Both the position numbers and the translations under genes were made by a program. A model generated the notes under the pieces. It saw nothing but the letters and a program-made list of their open reading frames with translations. It did not search any database and was not told the origin of the DNA. From Lingula anatina (lineage: Eukaryota > Brachiopoda > Lingulata > Lingulida > Lingulidae): a DNA stretch of 64,000 nucleotides. Location of the stretch: assembly GCF_001039355.2 (NCBI RefSeq), contig NW_019775902.1, positions 519,612-583,611 on the forward strand. Reading direction: 5' to 3'. Shown here one piece after another: positions 45,871 through 59,530 of this stretch (the stretch's first letter is position 1; every line of letters starts with the position of its first letter).

Positions 45871-47780
45871 GTGGTTTTCATGATTTGCAAAACTTTGATT
45901 TTCATCACGGTGTCTCGGTTTTTTATCTTCTAATTTCCATAGATTATCGCCTGAGTCTGTATATCAAAAAAAAAAAAAAAAAAAAAAAAAATCCAATATC
46001 TACTATAACACAAGCGGGTGACGCGGTTAAAATGACACAATCACATTATAACATCACTTCTCTGCAGGAGTGCTGTACCCTGGGCAAACAAAGTTATTAT
46101 CATTCATATGCCAATGCAGCGTGCTTATCGGGATTTCACTGCTTCAATGACAAAATCAAAATGCCAATAATTGATTGGTTTTTAAATCTTACTGTGATTT
46201 TTTTATATGGATAGAAATGCACGGGATTTTTCCAATTTTTTTTTCTAAATGAATTTTAAGAAATACATCTCTCTTTGTACGATAAAAACGAAGTTCCAAT
46301 CAAGAAACACGTTAACAAGTTGCGTCCTCCACATCAACAAGCAATAAATGAAACGTTTAAATATCTCAGTACACGCTAGATTTTATTAAATGAAAACATC
46401 AACATAAATTACGAACATCCCCCCCCCCCCAAAAAAAAAAAATAAAATAAATAAAAATAANAATAAAATAAAATTAAATTAAAAAAGGGAAAAAAAATTA
46501 TCCGTCCGTCAGAGTCAAAATCAGAGCTGGAAATTCCGTAAAGTCAATCGCTACACACCTGGCTGCATTATAACATTTAATCCAATTACCTTAAACCAAC
46601 ATTAAGGCAATGGCCAAACACTCACGACAATACCCACAGCTATCGATTGCCAAAGACCGGCAGGGTTATGCCCTCCACAAAGGCGAATCAATGTTTTCAT
46701 TTCTCCAGTAATGAAAAGGGCCATGGATTATACTATTTAAAACAACCTGTTGCTGCAGCGCATTGATTACTATGGCTGGGGTGTAGAGCCGATTCAACAA
46801 AACCTCGGTAATGGTATAGGTGTTCAAAGGTCCTCCTCGGTCTCAAAAGTTCCAACAATGATTTAGTTTCTGTGGAGGGCTAAAGGGGTGGGGTATACAT
46901 GACGCATCATAAAAAAAGCTGCAAAAAAAAAAAAAAAAAAAATCAACATCTGTGTATTGCGTGTTGCTCATTTTGGATATTCTGTTGAGAACCTACATAC
47001 TTAATTATAAAACATCTTCCTAAAGACATTGCAAGCTATCCGTGATATAAATCAAAAACATAAATAATAATTAAAAAAATACCGCATTCTAAATTTCGCG
47101 GTGGCGACCCTCAAACATAGTTAACCCGTGGCGTTTAGCCCAGTTTCAACAATAGTAAACTAGAGAAAAGTGACTCGCTCGAACGAACCAGTTATGGATA
47201 TTCGATACCTCTGCCCCCCTCTTACACACATACAAAAAAAACTTTCCAATTATTACACAGCCCAAAGACGCACAGATATAGTCGTGACTCAAGCGTTCAC
47301 TAGCGACGCCGAGTTTACTTTTCGCGCCTGAAGAAGACATTCCAGTGTTTTCATGTTCGTCCCGAGTTCTGCAGTTTTAGAAGCGGGGTTGTAATTTGAA
47401 GACATTGAAGGTTTTTTAAAAATATAAACCTACAGTTTGGAAATAGGTAGTGAAAACAAGGAACAATCGTCAATACAAAGAGACTTTGGCGCTGTGTCAG
47501 CTTTACGGCGGATTTTTATTAAGATCAGCGTTTTAAATGATTAAGAATATGCGTCGTATAAAATTCAATCTGCAGAATACGTCGACACCTGTATCTCTCC
47601 TGCTTGAACTGTTCAGATAGAAACGGAGTTAGCAGAGGAATTATTTTATCTGCAATGTGACTAAAAACCCAAGGTTCTTTTTTCTATGCAAAACATTTAT
47701 GTTGGCTGATCAAAAGGAATAAGGAATTTCACATTCGTTCTCACATATGCGGATAGCTCTTTTTTTGCTGGAGAAAAGCC
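45048..47780. promoter_or_regulatory. Shared intergenic region between two divergent CARD genes
   Basis: This 2.7-kb region separates the start codons of the head-to-head pair, so both promoters must lie in it. It contains (GA)n/(GT)n arrays (45705-45868), A-runs (45966-45991, 46922-46941) and an ambiguous base at 46461. I cannot point to individual promoter elements. Confidence 0.5.
45705..45868. repeat. Compound (GA)n(TG)n microsatellite
   Basis: Alternating GA and GT blocks over 160 bp. The overlapping repetitive ORFs are artefacts. Confidence 0.97.
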
Positions 47781-48034
47781 ATGGATGACAAAGAGAAAAA
47801 GGTCCTGATTCGACTCCGCACAGAGCTGGCCAGCGGCATCATTGTCACTGACGAGTTTCTAGACCGACTCGTACAAGACGGTGTCTTAACACAGGGAATG
47901 GTGGAGGAGAGAGTCAAGGTACAGTTTATATACTGTATATTAATATGTTAAAGAAACAGTGTTTTATACGGTGTCCATTTTAATGTCGAAAGCTTTTCAT
48001 TGTCCACATTCAAACAAAAATACGTAACAGAAAC

Positions 48035-48074
<40 letters not shown>

Positions 48075-48527
48075 TTTTTAAAATTAATTTTAATTATCAT
48101 GTTACTAGTTAATGTGATTTTGAAATATCCACCCTGCAAACAAGACAAAATAGTCACTTCAAATGTGTTATTATAGCTCCTCTCGTCTCAAAGTATATTA
48201 GAATGAGTTACACCGTATTTTTCCCATTACACCTTCTATTTGATTATTTCCGTATTTTAGGAGTCCGTGAGCGACCGCGAGAAGATGACCACTGTCCTAG
48301 ACATGCTGCCCAGACGGGGACCCTCAGCGTTCCAGGACCTGGTCAGGGTGTTAGAGGAGGACTACAGCTGGCTGGCCAAGAGGATGAAGGAGGTCCTGAA
48401 GGAGGAGGAGAATAACGCCAAACTTGGACGAGGACACGGAGGTAATGAGACTACATAATGATGATGATGGTGCTGGGATCTGCCTCGCTTTGTCTATGCA
48501 AAATCTGATATTCCTTCTTTCTTTCTT

Positions 48528-48578
<51 letters not shown>

Positions 48579-49778
48579 TTATATGTTGCATTATTTATTC
48601 ATCTATTTATCTATCACATTGATGGCTAGTTTTCTCTTTGTTTCAATTTTGTGTTTGCTCTATTGTAAGACTGCACAAAAGATATAGGGTATACATGCTG
48701 AAGTTGTAGCTGTAAATCATTAACTTGTTGAAATGCTCTTTTGTCCCTGTCTAAACAAATATTGTAATAAAGTTATGAACATATTTCTAATATCAGGGAT
48801 TAAGCAACCGGATCATTTTAATGTGAACAACTTACTTCGTTTTTTCTTTAAGTTGCCCGAGTACATGTAGATCATGATATCCGTGATGACGTCAACAACT
48901 TCATCCACAAGCAACTCGGAGAGAACAAAAAAGTCCCCCTGTCGAATAAGAAAAGTATCGAAAACGCTCTGGCAGCCAAAATCCACCGCGAGCGCACGTA
49001 CTGGAGGGACCAGCTGGGGGACTACGAGACCTCCTTGGAGCGCCACCAGTTCAAGGTGCCAAACATTAACCTGAAACTGAAACGTCTTTGTGCCAACTTC
49101 ATGCGGGCGGACAGCGGTGGAAAGGCAAAGAATCTCTCGGAAATGGACGATTTGGAAGAGCTGGAGTATCACGTGGAGAAACTGGGATTTGAATTAGAGT
49201 GGTATCAAGAGACGCATAGAGACTGCTATATCACTCTCAACGAGGTCCCCTCGTGTGGCAAACCTATAGTTGAGGTGATCAGAGAGGCCATACAGATGCA
49301 AGAGAAGCGTCTTGCCGAGAATGTTAAACGGCACGAATTGCGCGAAGAACAATTTGCCATGAAAATAAAAGACCAATCAACTCAGATAAATGAGCTGAGG
49401 GATCAGAACTTTGCTCTCAGACGACGTCTTGACGAGGCCATTACGGAGAAAAACAATACCGAATGTCAGCTAGAAGACATCGTGGAGGAACAACGTGAGA
49501 AAGACTTGAAGCACGAAAAGGAGCTTGAGGAGTTACAACAGCAGCTTAGCGAGCTGCAAGAGAAGACCGCCCCCCAGAAACCGCAGCGTTCACGTAACCC
49601 TTCTATCGGCTCTAACCACGGTATCGGGATAAATGTCCGAGGACTCGCGGGTCGCACAGGGAATGCCCCGGCGTCTCGCACTCACAGTAACAGAAAGTGG
49701 CTCCCGAATAACCATGGTGACAAAAATCTTTATGCAAATCTCAGAAAGTCACTTGACAGAATTAATCGACAGCAATGA
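47781..49778 (+). CDS. CARD plus coiled-coil adaptor-like protein, plus-strand paralogue
   Basis: Exons 47781-47918, 48261-48441 and 48853-49778; 414 aa. The start follows GAAAAGCC at 47773-47780. The CARD covers residues 1 to about 100: VLIRLRTELASGIIVTDEFL, then REKMTTVLDMLPRRGPSAFQ. A middle block (DHDIRDDVNNFIHKQLG, IENALAAKIHRERTYW) matches the minus-strand paralogue. A long coiled coil runs from about 260 to 365, ending in EELQQQLSELQEKTAPQKPQ. The tail is basic and Ser/Asn/Arg-rich, without a recognised domain. Gene structure is identical to the paralogue. It probably acts as a CARD-CARD signalling scaffold; the partner is unknown. Confidence 0.9.
48029..48072. repeat. (GA)n microsatellite
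   Basis: In intron 1 of the plus-strand CARD gene. Confidence 0.95.
48529..48580. repeat. (TTTA)n microsatellite
   Basis: In intron 2 of the plus-strand CARD gene. Confidence 0.96.
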
Positions 49779-50870
49779 CTGTAAGATTTTTAAAATCTCT
49801 TATTACATATGTATGTCCAAGTGCATACCAGTCTGGTTGCGTTTCCTACAGATATCCAGATAACGTGTATATAAACGGTGCAGTTTGTCTATTGATATAC
49901 ACAAGCTGATATGATATCTGTTCACTTAACTGAGAGCAACAATATAACAGTTAATCGTAATTTTGATATTGAGAAAATAATTTACTTTGGCCAAGGATTA
50001 GACTGCTAGTGTGGTCATTACAGTCTTAAACAACTGTCATTTCTAACTTAAGCCTGAAACGCGCCAGGTGCCGCATTTAAGCGAATCACTTCTGATTTAA
50101 CACTTGAGAAAAAAAATTAGTGTCGATCTTGTAGAAAGAAGTCCGGTGATAACATTTCTCCATTCAACATTACATTGTAGGTGTACATTGCTACCACGTA
50201 CATGTATGTTTTTTTCTCTTTTTTCAAGTATTCTCAGGGAAGAATGTACATTGATAATCTTGACAAGGAACCGAGTTTGGTAGAATAATTGACGAGCACA
50301 TCATGTTTGTTATGGTCATAGTATACACTTCATCTAAGTTATACGTTTGTATCGACGGGCATGTGTTGTAAATTGTTAGATCACACAAAATAAATGACTG
50401 TGAAACCGTTAAATCTTTAGTCACTCATTTTTTTCTTTTCTTTCTTGCTAATCAGTTTGCTGAAATGAAAAGAAAAATCTTTTTTCCGTTTCTCATTCTT
50501 TTTTCAAATTATATAAGGAAGGAATAAAAAATTCGTTAGAGCAATAAAGTATACGTAGGGTGTGGTAGGGAGTGTGATAGATGTGACTCAGTGCATGGAA
50601 TGCAGTTGTTGAGACAAGAATAGTCACTGCATTTAGACATGGCCATGAAAGTTGGCCTTGCAAAATGTTCATTTTAATGAGAGAACTCTGATTTATAGAT
50701 CAAGTAACATCATTTTGATTCGTCCATTGTTTTAAGAAGGTCTCGAAAGAGCGTTATTTTAAGTCATGACCCCATTTGTACCAGGTTGCAGTCTGATCTC
50801 TTTGTTGTAAGGCCGTCTTATATAACGTCGCGTCGATTGAAGCTCCTTTAAGTTGGTCGTAATTATGACA

Positions 50871-50930
<60 letters not shown>

Positions 50931-51230
50931 AAGAGAGAGAAAGAGAAAAGGAACGAGGAATGTTTGTTGAGGAATAATCACTTGTCTTACTTCCAGGAAG
51001 TTTGGTAAAAATAAAATACAAATTTAATTAACATTATGCCACATTATAGCATGAAGAGTGTTTAATCTCACCATCATTTTTCGTTAATAATTCATATAAA
51101 TCAACAACGAAAAATTATGTCAAGGAACATAATGCACTTGAACACGTAATTAACGGAACAGAACACTAGAGAGACTTAATTTTGTTGTCGTTGCGTTGTA
51201 AAACCCCACCCACTCCTTTTTCTCACAGGA
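49779..51230. other. Convergent intergenic region (3' UTRs)
   Basis: The plus-strand CARD gene and the minus-strand receptor gene converge here. AATAAA occurs on the plus strand at 50389-50394 and again near 50543. A (TG)n(GA)n microsatellite spans about 50871-50946. Confidence 0.5.
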
Positions 51231-54200
51231 CTAGCTGGCTTCATAGATTTCATTCTCCACCATGTGGATTTCTCCATCATGCGCAGTGTCCACATAACGG
51301 TCATCTTGCGCAGGAATATTAATGTTGTCTGTCACGGCATAAGCATGAGTCATGTGTTTATCTATAGGTACTGGGGCATCACTGGATCCATGTGTACCGT
51401 CTGATACGTCTGCTGGCTCGGCATACACCGGTTCTGTGTAGTATGTAGAAACCTCTGAGTAATGACCTTCACCTTGATCAGAGACCAGTACCGGACCGTT
51501 GCATGCTTGCGGAGTGGACTGAGACGAACAGTTCTGTTTTCCGTCTTGTCGAACTGAAAGTCCAGGGGGTTGTGGGCGTGTTAAATGCTCCAGTTCACCG
51601 TATGTAAAGTTTGTCATCCTTTCCTGGGTGGCTTTCTGCCTTCTGCAATGAATGTGATACAGCACAGGTAAGCCGACTTGTCGCCATTTTTTTTTTTTTT
51701 TGCTAAAAGTTTTCTAATGAGTATTTTTTTTAAATTATCGAGCTTAAATCTACCAATAAGGCAACAACGGTTTTAAATACTATTGTCACATGTATGCTTC
51801 ATTAAAGACATCTCTGAAATTTTAATCGGGATGTTACAATAAGAAGTAACTGCTAAAACCAACCTGCGTCTGCAAATCAACAACACAATGATTATAATCA
51901 TAACCATCAAGACAACAGCTGCAGCCACGCCCACCGCTGTTTGGAGGACCGCCCCTGAAATCACGTGATAGCCATATGACGTCATACAGGCATTGAGATA
52001 CATGTGCACATAACGTGTAAGACTCAGTATAGGCCTACTAATAATGTTCCTCTGCTGTATAAAAAAATTTAAAAATGGATATACCCCCAGTACATGTACA
52101 TAGATCTAGAGGTGTTTCAGAGATAGAACGTCTGCTAGAGTTTCTCATAAAAGTTGAGAGCTATCTTATATAGCCCACACAGCGTGGTTCTGGGAAAAAC
52201 AAAACATATCTACATATTAATATGTTACTATTATTATAGAGTAGATAAATACAGTCCCTGAGTTACCACTTACCCGAGGGAGGTAAAGACTCTCCGGTCA
52301 AATTATTTTCTAAAAAAGAGAGATATCAAATGTGTGCGTCACTGATAAGATTATGTAATAGATTATGCTCACTTACTTATAAATTGAATACGCTAGTGTC
52401 TCAATTTCTCAACTATAATAACCTTTAACAATATAACTGACGGATTTTGCGGAATTTTCTTAGGGAGAGGAGGTAAGCGAAAAACTGTTACTCGCGTCGC
52501 TGGGAAAATATAAATTAGCCGAGGAAAATATAACCATAATATGAAAGATAAAGAGACGAAAAATAAAGTGGTTTAGACGCGTGTATTGTTCATTATATTA
52601 TAGTGGAAGAGGGTACAAAGGTACCACCGAAACCTAGGGGTGCGAGAGGGTCGGGGGGGGGGGGTCGAGCAGAGGGGTGACAAGTGTCCACTGTACCATT
52701 CCTGGGATTAGCCATTGGGAATCACCGTGAAACTGCAGACGATTCCGCGTTTCTTACCTGTACATGAGGTATTGTCCTCCCTCAGAGTAAACCCTGGCTG
52801 GCACGAACAGTGGTATCCACCCTCCGTGTTATTACATAACTGACTACAGTTTGCCGCACCAAGTGTGCACTCGTCTACATCTGGAAATATAGGAATAAGG
52901 GGTAACATTATTTCAATAGGTATTTAAAAATACACAGGGTAGTCACTGAATTAATTCGAACAACCTGCTGGTTGACATTTCTCTTTGCTGGTATTATCAG
53001 CATTATATTACTTAAAAGTTTCGAAAGGTTTACAGGTATGTCACATATATATTTTCGTGAGTAACTAAAATGACAAACTTTAAATGAGAATATTTTGATA
53101 AATGAGGCGTTCTAAATCTAAGACAGCTCACCTTACACTGATATGGGAACAGTTTACTACCAAACTGAACAGTGCTTAATTGAAATAACCCACTTCACTT
53201 CAAGTTGACATTTTGTTTTTGGCTTTAAAGTGTTTTGTGTTACATTGCACCACTAGAAATGTAATCAAGTTGACAAACCTATAGCTACGCAGTCACCAGT
53301 AAAAAGGGAGTTGCTACAAACGGTGTACATGTACGACGTTGTTATTCCGAAAAAGGCGAAACAAGCGGTCTTCTTTATGTCAAACGCAACATTCCAGAAG
53401 TCAGCTAAAATGTCAGCCAAAGCTGATTTTCCCACAAAATAGGGCCAAGGATTACACTTACCCACACATTTGGACCGCGTCCCGTCTACAGTGTACCCGC
53501 TTGGACACGTTAAACAGTAATATCTCCCAGCAGTATTGAGGCATAGCTGGCTCGGGGGACAGTAGTCTTCCCTGTTGGCGCACTCGTCACGGTCTGGACA
53601 TGGAAAAAAAACACCAGCATTATAAATATCACCAATTTAGAACTATCAAACATCATGTTACTAGCTTACTTGTGGCCTATCATAAAGCTAGAGAGCAGAG
53701 CTGCTTATTAGACAAACACTAAACAGAGAAAACTGTTACATGTACAAAATATCAACAACTGAAAAAATCCAACCATGCTGATTTTCGAAAGGCGCTTATA
53801 TTTTGATCACTCAGTAAATTTGAAGAAAAACATGAATACGGCATGGCAGTTATAGGGTGAACAACAGACGTGTCTAACAGCAACAGCTTGGGCGACAGTG
53901 ACGACAAGGACAGACAGAAATAGTGATCAGAACACATCCATTTTCAGAATGTTACAGGGCATGATAAAAACATCAAAACAGTATTTAAAAATTGATAAAA
54001 CACCAGAATATGCTCCAGTTTTTTTCTCAAAGTAACTCACTCCATCTGCCGTAGAATTAACAGTAGTCACAGAACTTGGACTCCTACTCACCACAACACG
54101 TGCTGTGCTGTCCACAGTAGCTGTACCCTGTGTCACACTGACACCCCCACACCGTCCCACTGGCAGGGTAGGAGTAGCACGTGTGGGAGCAGTTCACACG

Positions 54201-56799
54201 TGTGGCGCCATCTAGCAGGCAAAAATCATCTAGAATGCAAACGATTTTTATGGAATATTTTCTACTTTAATTAATTAATTAATTAATTAATTAATTAATT
54301 AATTAATTTATTTATTTATTTATTTTGTTTGATTATATTACCTCTTGATGGATGCAGATTAAACCATGTCAAAGTAATCGATTTTTTTGTGGCAGGCCTA
54401 TATGAAATTATGGACAGTGAGTAGATAATGTCCAAGAATGGAAATAAATGTAAACTCTTTTGCTTTATTTGAGGTCAGAGTTGACTAAAATTATCCATTT
54501 GGAAGTTAAGACTAAGTTTCATTTTTCTGCAGCTGGACACAATTATTCAGCAATACAGGTATATGCTTTACCAGTACATTCAGCATAGAAATAAAAACAG
54601 TCTAGATGTTTACCCTGGCACCAGCCTGCACGTCTGTAGTGGGCCATATCCCTGGCTCCGTCCAGTTTATAGCCACTGTCCATCTCTACCTCCTTACACG
54701 CCCTGGTCATTGTGGTCAGCAGGAAGAAACACTGGCTGTAATGGAAGTCCCAGTTGACTGCCCAACAAAGGTTATTAGCCGCACAGCCCTGTTGACAGGT
54801 CTCCAGGGACTTGTAACCCTGGGGAAGTCCGTTGAAGACCAGGCTGGCTATGTAGACTTGGGAAAAGCCGAATAATGCTGAGGGATAATAAGGCACGTAA
54901 GAGTAAAAGAATTGTGAAGGATTTTGAAAATTGACATTTATTTATATATTTGAATGAACTAAAGAATATATGACCATGTACGAAGAGTTGTTAGCCTTTT
55001 AAGTTTACCAACTTTTGACCCAAAACGCTATGCACAGCATCTTTATCTAGGTTTCTTATTTATCTTGAGTCAGAGAACAGGCAGACTGAACTTTTTTCCG
55101 TCTTAAAGATAAGACCAAGTTTCCAATTTAGTATTTCTGTGACAACCGGTCTAGCTTACCTTGTGACACGCAGTGAAACCCGCGCCCCCTGGTGGACACA
55201 AAGCCAGTCTGTCTATCACTGGTTATGAATGACCACCTATGCCCATAATGGTTACCTAAAATGTCTGAATCTGTCCACAGTTTGTTTGTTAGTCCACCAG
55301 CGGACCTTTCCTCCAGCACCCAGCCTCTTTTTGAGTCCCGTAATAACGTCACGGCACTGTTTTGTCGCCCACTCTGTCTGTACACAGTTGTGTGTGGACT
55401 GGTACTGTAAACTGCAGTGTCTAGATAGTAGAACTTCCCAAACAGAGGCCATGGGAAATTTGATAAAGTTGTTTTTTCTCCTTTAAGGTATAGTATGCGA
55501 CATGGTAGCTCTAAAAAGAAGATAAAAGCCAGTAAGTAAGGTGCTGTAATGTAGATGGATGAACAATGTGTCCGCCTGGTGCTGTTCAATCTGACTGGAT
55601 ACAGCAACCCATGCCATGACTATACAGAGTATATGGACCCCCTTTATACCTTTACAGTATTGAAAAGACCGACGCTTTGTACGTGAGCTGTTTGATCATC
55701 AGCTAGAATACATTTAAAATGATGATGTTTAATGTGATCTCATCTGTTATAATTTATTTGTTCTGCAGAACGCGTGATTTTAGATAACATTTATCCCCTC
55801 TACGCATGAAAGGATCACTTCAGTGAAATAAATTCCTGAAGGAAGTGCAGAACAACTGAACAGGTCAGGGGCGGATTTAGGCCGTCTTCTGGGTCTTCTT
55901 GAAGACGGTCAGATTTTCAAGTTTACATTGTCAGCCATTTAATGTTTTCTGTCGGAAGACGGTCAAAAATGGAAGATGGATCAACAAAGATAATTTGGAA
56001 GACTGTCAGAAAATGCCTCTGGATCCGCCCCTGCAGGCACATGTATATGAACTGCACCTTGCTTTAACATGCGTTATGCGTAAGCACGTGCAGGCTGTCG
56101 ATCTCAGGGATACCGCATTTAACCAATAGGCCTCTGACACGAATAAATCTAAAGTAGGGCCTCTAGGTTTTCCTTTGATGATACTTCACCTGTATGGTGG
56201 TTGTCAGCTTTATAAAGATACCGTTAGCGACAAAGGTTTTTTTTTCTTTGAGAAAGGACATTAATCATTGAGGTATGTACTAATATTAATGGCAGGTCTT
56301 GGATTTTCCTGAAGGGAGGGGGGTGCATAAGATAAAAAAAATCCTACATGTAGAGTACATGTATATGTAGTAAACAAGGGATTAAAAAGTATAATATACT
56401 GGAAGGGGTGAATAGATGCTTGGGTTCTGTCTCGTTATGCTGGTAAAAGTGGCCAATTGGGGATACCTCCAGAACTAAGGGGGTGGCAAGTGCCCGCCGT
56501 GGCCTCCCCGGGACTCTACACTGCAGCACCGTCCAGTGTGAGCGTATGAAACCAACGATATGAAAGTAAAAGTGCACTTCCGGTGTGGGTTTACAACTAG
56601 GTTGTATTACCAGACACATATACTGATATGAAACCCTACACTCTGCGTGCCATTTATATTCACACCGTGTGTATCATTATAGTCACTTACCTTCATTTGC
56701 CGAGGTCACAGACAGTCGCCCCCGCTGTGACAACAGTGTCACCAGTAAAACACACCGGGTGACACTGAGATATAGGCCCAGTCTCAATGTATCTGCCAT
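51231..56799 (-). CDS. Single-pass receptor: signal peptide, novel domain, PAN-like, EGF x3, TM, Tyr-rich tail
   Basis: Exons 56691-56799, 55160-55510, 54614-54877, 54092-54229, 53462-53593, 52758-52880, 52274-52309, 51864-51954 and 51231-51642; 551 aa, all in phase. A signal peptide (LYLSVTRCVLLVTLLS) is followed by a 117-residue ectodomain I do not recognise (37-153). Then comes a PAN/apple-like module (about 154-241; LETCQQGCAANNLCWAVNWD), three EGF-like modules (about 242-287, 288-331 and 332-372; the last starts DVDECTLGAANCSQLC), a short linker and TM AAAVVLMVMIIIIVLLIC. The 137-residue tail has many tyrosines, including YTEP and YAEP (YxxP type), TYGEL and EIYEAS. All ectodomain introns are phase 1. 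A cell-surface adhesion or scavenger-type receptor that signals by tail phosphorylation is inferred. Confidence 0.88.
54269..54323. repeat. (AATT)n/(ATTT)n microsatellite
   Basis: In the intron between the PAN-like exon and the first EGF-like exon of the receptor. Confidence 0.96.
55866..56033. mobile_element. hAT-like MITE
   Basis: It begins CAGGGGCGGATTTAG and ends CTGGATCCGCCCCTG, which are inverted repeats of the widespread hAT-type CAGGGGCGGATCCAG terminus. It is 168 bp and non-coding. An 8-bp target duplication is not clean. It lies in intron 1 of the receptor. Confidence 0.78.
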
Positions 56800-57704
56800 T
56801 GCATGGCAACACGAAATCCCAGTTTATTTCTGCGACCTTTACCCACCAGGCATCATAAACACGTACGTGATAGCATCCTCGTGTACGTGAGTGTAAATGT
56901 AGTAGTTTATCTATACAGTCTGTCTATAGCTCTACATGTATTCACTGGACCAATTCCTCATGTACTCCGTACATGTAAGCTCAAATCCTTATGTGCGGGG
57001 ACCACTGCTGTGCACACAGCAGTGCGTACATTGTACTGCATTGTACACACACCTGTGAATCACTCGCCCTACTTTTAGCTATTTTACCTCACTGTTTTCA
57101 CGGTTAATCCGTTTGTATTGAAAGTCTGGAATAAATCAGGCCACACAAAGGGCACAGGTGCGTATGTGGAGGCGGGTCTGCGCCTCTCGATAAACAAAAG
57201 CGAGTTCGGCTTCACAAAAGTTATCTGTCAGAGGTTCTAGCAGGTCCTTACTTATATCTATGTCTACTATAGGAATCTGGGTGAATTATTGTCGAGGTGT
57301 ATTTAGTTATACAGATGTGACCTGTCTCAACAAGGAAGAAATGGCTTGTTTTATATTTTTGTACCTTCACTCTTGTAGATAAGATTGACTTCTAACGTCG
57401 ACACGAATAAGTTTCTAATATTATTGAAAGATGTATTGAGACGTTAATGGAATACTAAATGCAATAATTTACTATCATCATCATCATTGTTTCAATTTCA
57501 ATTTAAATAATTATTATCATGATTATATTGATAAATAGCAAATAGAGGAATGAAACTATCGGTGTGATAAAAAGCGTTGCTCTGGCCTCAGCCACTGAGT
57601 TGTACCAGTCACTTTCAACGTAAAATGCTACTGGAACGTGATGACAACTTTAATGGAAAAACACGAAACAGCAACGTTCGTTCTACTGTTAGCATCTGAT
57701 ACTT

Positions 57705-57788
<84 letters not shown>

Positions 57789-59530
57789 ATTTTGGTATAT
57801 TTGAATGTTAAAACATTTTATGTTCCAGTGGACTCAGTTAATATATAAATATAAACAACACGACAAGAAATGTGGAGACAATTTTATTGAGTTCTACATT
57901 CCAGTAGTTGATCGTGCTCATTTCAACTTGTCGTATTGAAAAGGAGGCGTGATACCCTCGTGACAGAAGTAACAAGAGGGATGCTCAGTAGAAGACATGA
58001 AAAGGCAGATTGATCATTGCTAAAAGAATACAAAAAATGTCCAATTGTAAGATGAGAGAGAGAGAGAGAGAGAGGGAGAAGAGGGGGGACAGCAGGGCAT
58101 CGGTGCAACAGCAGTCGACATATAAAACTTAGCACCGTATTACTTTTGACGTTTAATGGCTACTTTTATCTACCATATACACCTTATTTACATATACAAC
58201 TTGCTTACTTTCAGAATAACCATTTGTAAGAAATTCCACCTCTTCACTACAGTATATGGAAGAGGTAATCGGCTATATAGTTGATCATATTTTTATAAAC
58301 AACCTCGATAAATTTAAAGTAACACTGGAACTCTCCGAAGCTTACAATATCGTCCAATTTGTTTATCAACATCGAATCTGGAGCAAAGCGTGTTGTTCTT
58401 GTCAGTTGCGTTCACAGCTCCTATGTTTGGCGCACAGCTACAATATACAACATAAGAACGCTGTTTGATCTTCGTCCTACATTTTGCTCTGAAATCCGAG
58501 AGAAAAAGACATTGAGAGAGAAAGAACGGGGATTGCCGTATACATTTTGTCTATTTACACTGAACACAGATGCTCTTTCCGGGTGGCTTTCTAGTTAATT
58601 ATAGTAATAGAATGGAAGCTTCAGCCACTATTAATGACCCGACTAGTAAGCGCTTCCCACAATAGATATGAAAGACATCCCAGCTCTCTACATCGGTTTT
58701 ACACATTCTAGACTTCTCCAACTTCAAAGATGATAATTCCGGGAATATGAGGGATTTTTTTTCAAACGTTAATGAACTGATATCAACCGTGATGACATGC
58801 CGAATGACACCTTTCCCATTAGCGAACGTGATAATAAAATTTTATGGACAGGTTCACATTAATGCAGCAAATTTCTGTTCACATGTGATATCTTTTTTTC
58901 CCAATGTGACGGACCATATTCCGCCAGGCGACAGGCACGTGAAACTTCGTTATTACTGCAGTGAACGAAGCACAGCTACAGTGAAAGTTAGCGATGGCTG
59001 TCGCAAGGACCTAATTGACGCATAGCCACCAATCGTTTGAGTTCTGAATCGCTTCCATGTATATAACATATGAACAAAATGGCAAAGAAGACATTAAGCG
59101 GCAGCTAGGCCTCCTTAATACACCATATACACGGTAGATAGCACTTTGCTCAGGGCTATGCAGTCCACCCCTTCCAACCGCTCCTGTCTAAACGCGGTCC
59201 TTCTCAAATAATTCTACCTCACTGAAAAATACGTGGATCGCCACGCCAACATTCCTTGGGGAAACTTAGCGCTCGTCACCATCGGTCCGAACGTAGAAAA
59301 GACACTGTGTTCCAAGGGTGGTCCTTGGCCTCTACTGAATGATATAATAATGTATGTACAGAGATAACCGACACTGCAGTGCTGTCATACTGGGTTCAAC
59401 ATGTCAAGCAGTGCAGCCATTTCGGAAGCCACTCCGTTGGCTCGCTTGGAGGACTTGGATTCATCTGACATATTAGTAAGTTGTTAACTATAAGTCCCTT
59501 TCGGGCAGTCTGTGTGCGTTGGTTATCTGT
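56800..59530. other. Intergenic, including probable 3' UTR of the Cys-loop receptor gene
   Basis: No convincing exon. AATAAA on the minus strand (57883-57888) may end a long 3' UTR of the receptor gene to the right. A long (AT)n tract lies at 57707-57784 and a (GA)n at about 58053-58074. Confidence 0.45.
57707..57784. repeat. (AT)n microsatellite
   Basis: About 39 AT units. Confidence 0.97.

Noticed and set aside
47146-47340. Minus-strand 64-codon ORF upstream of the plus-strand CARD gene
   Set aside because: No domain, no splice context and repeat-free but unremarkable; most likely chance.
54563-54875. Plus-strand ORFs opposite the PAN-like exon
   Set aside because: Antisense shadows; the minus strand has splice-bounded, domain-bearing sequence.
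58256-59025. Several 70-92 codon plus-strand ORFs in the intergenic region
   Set aside because: No recognisable motif, no splice partner and AT-rich composition.
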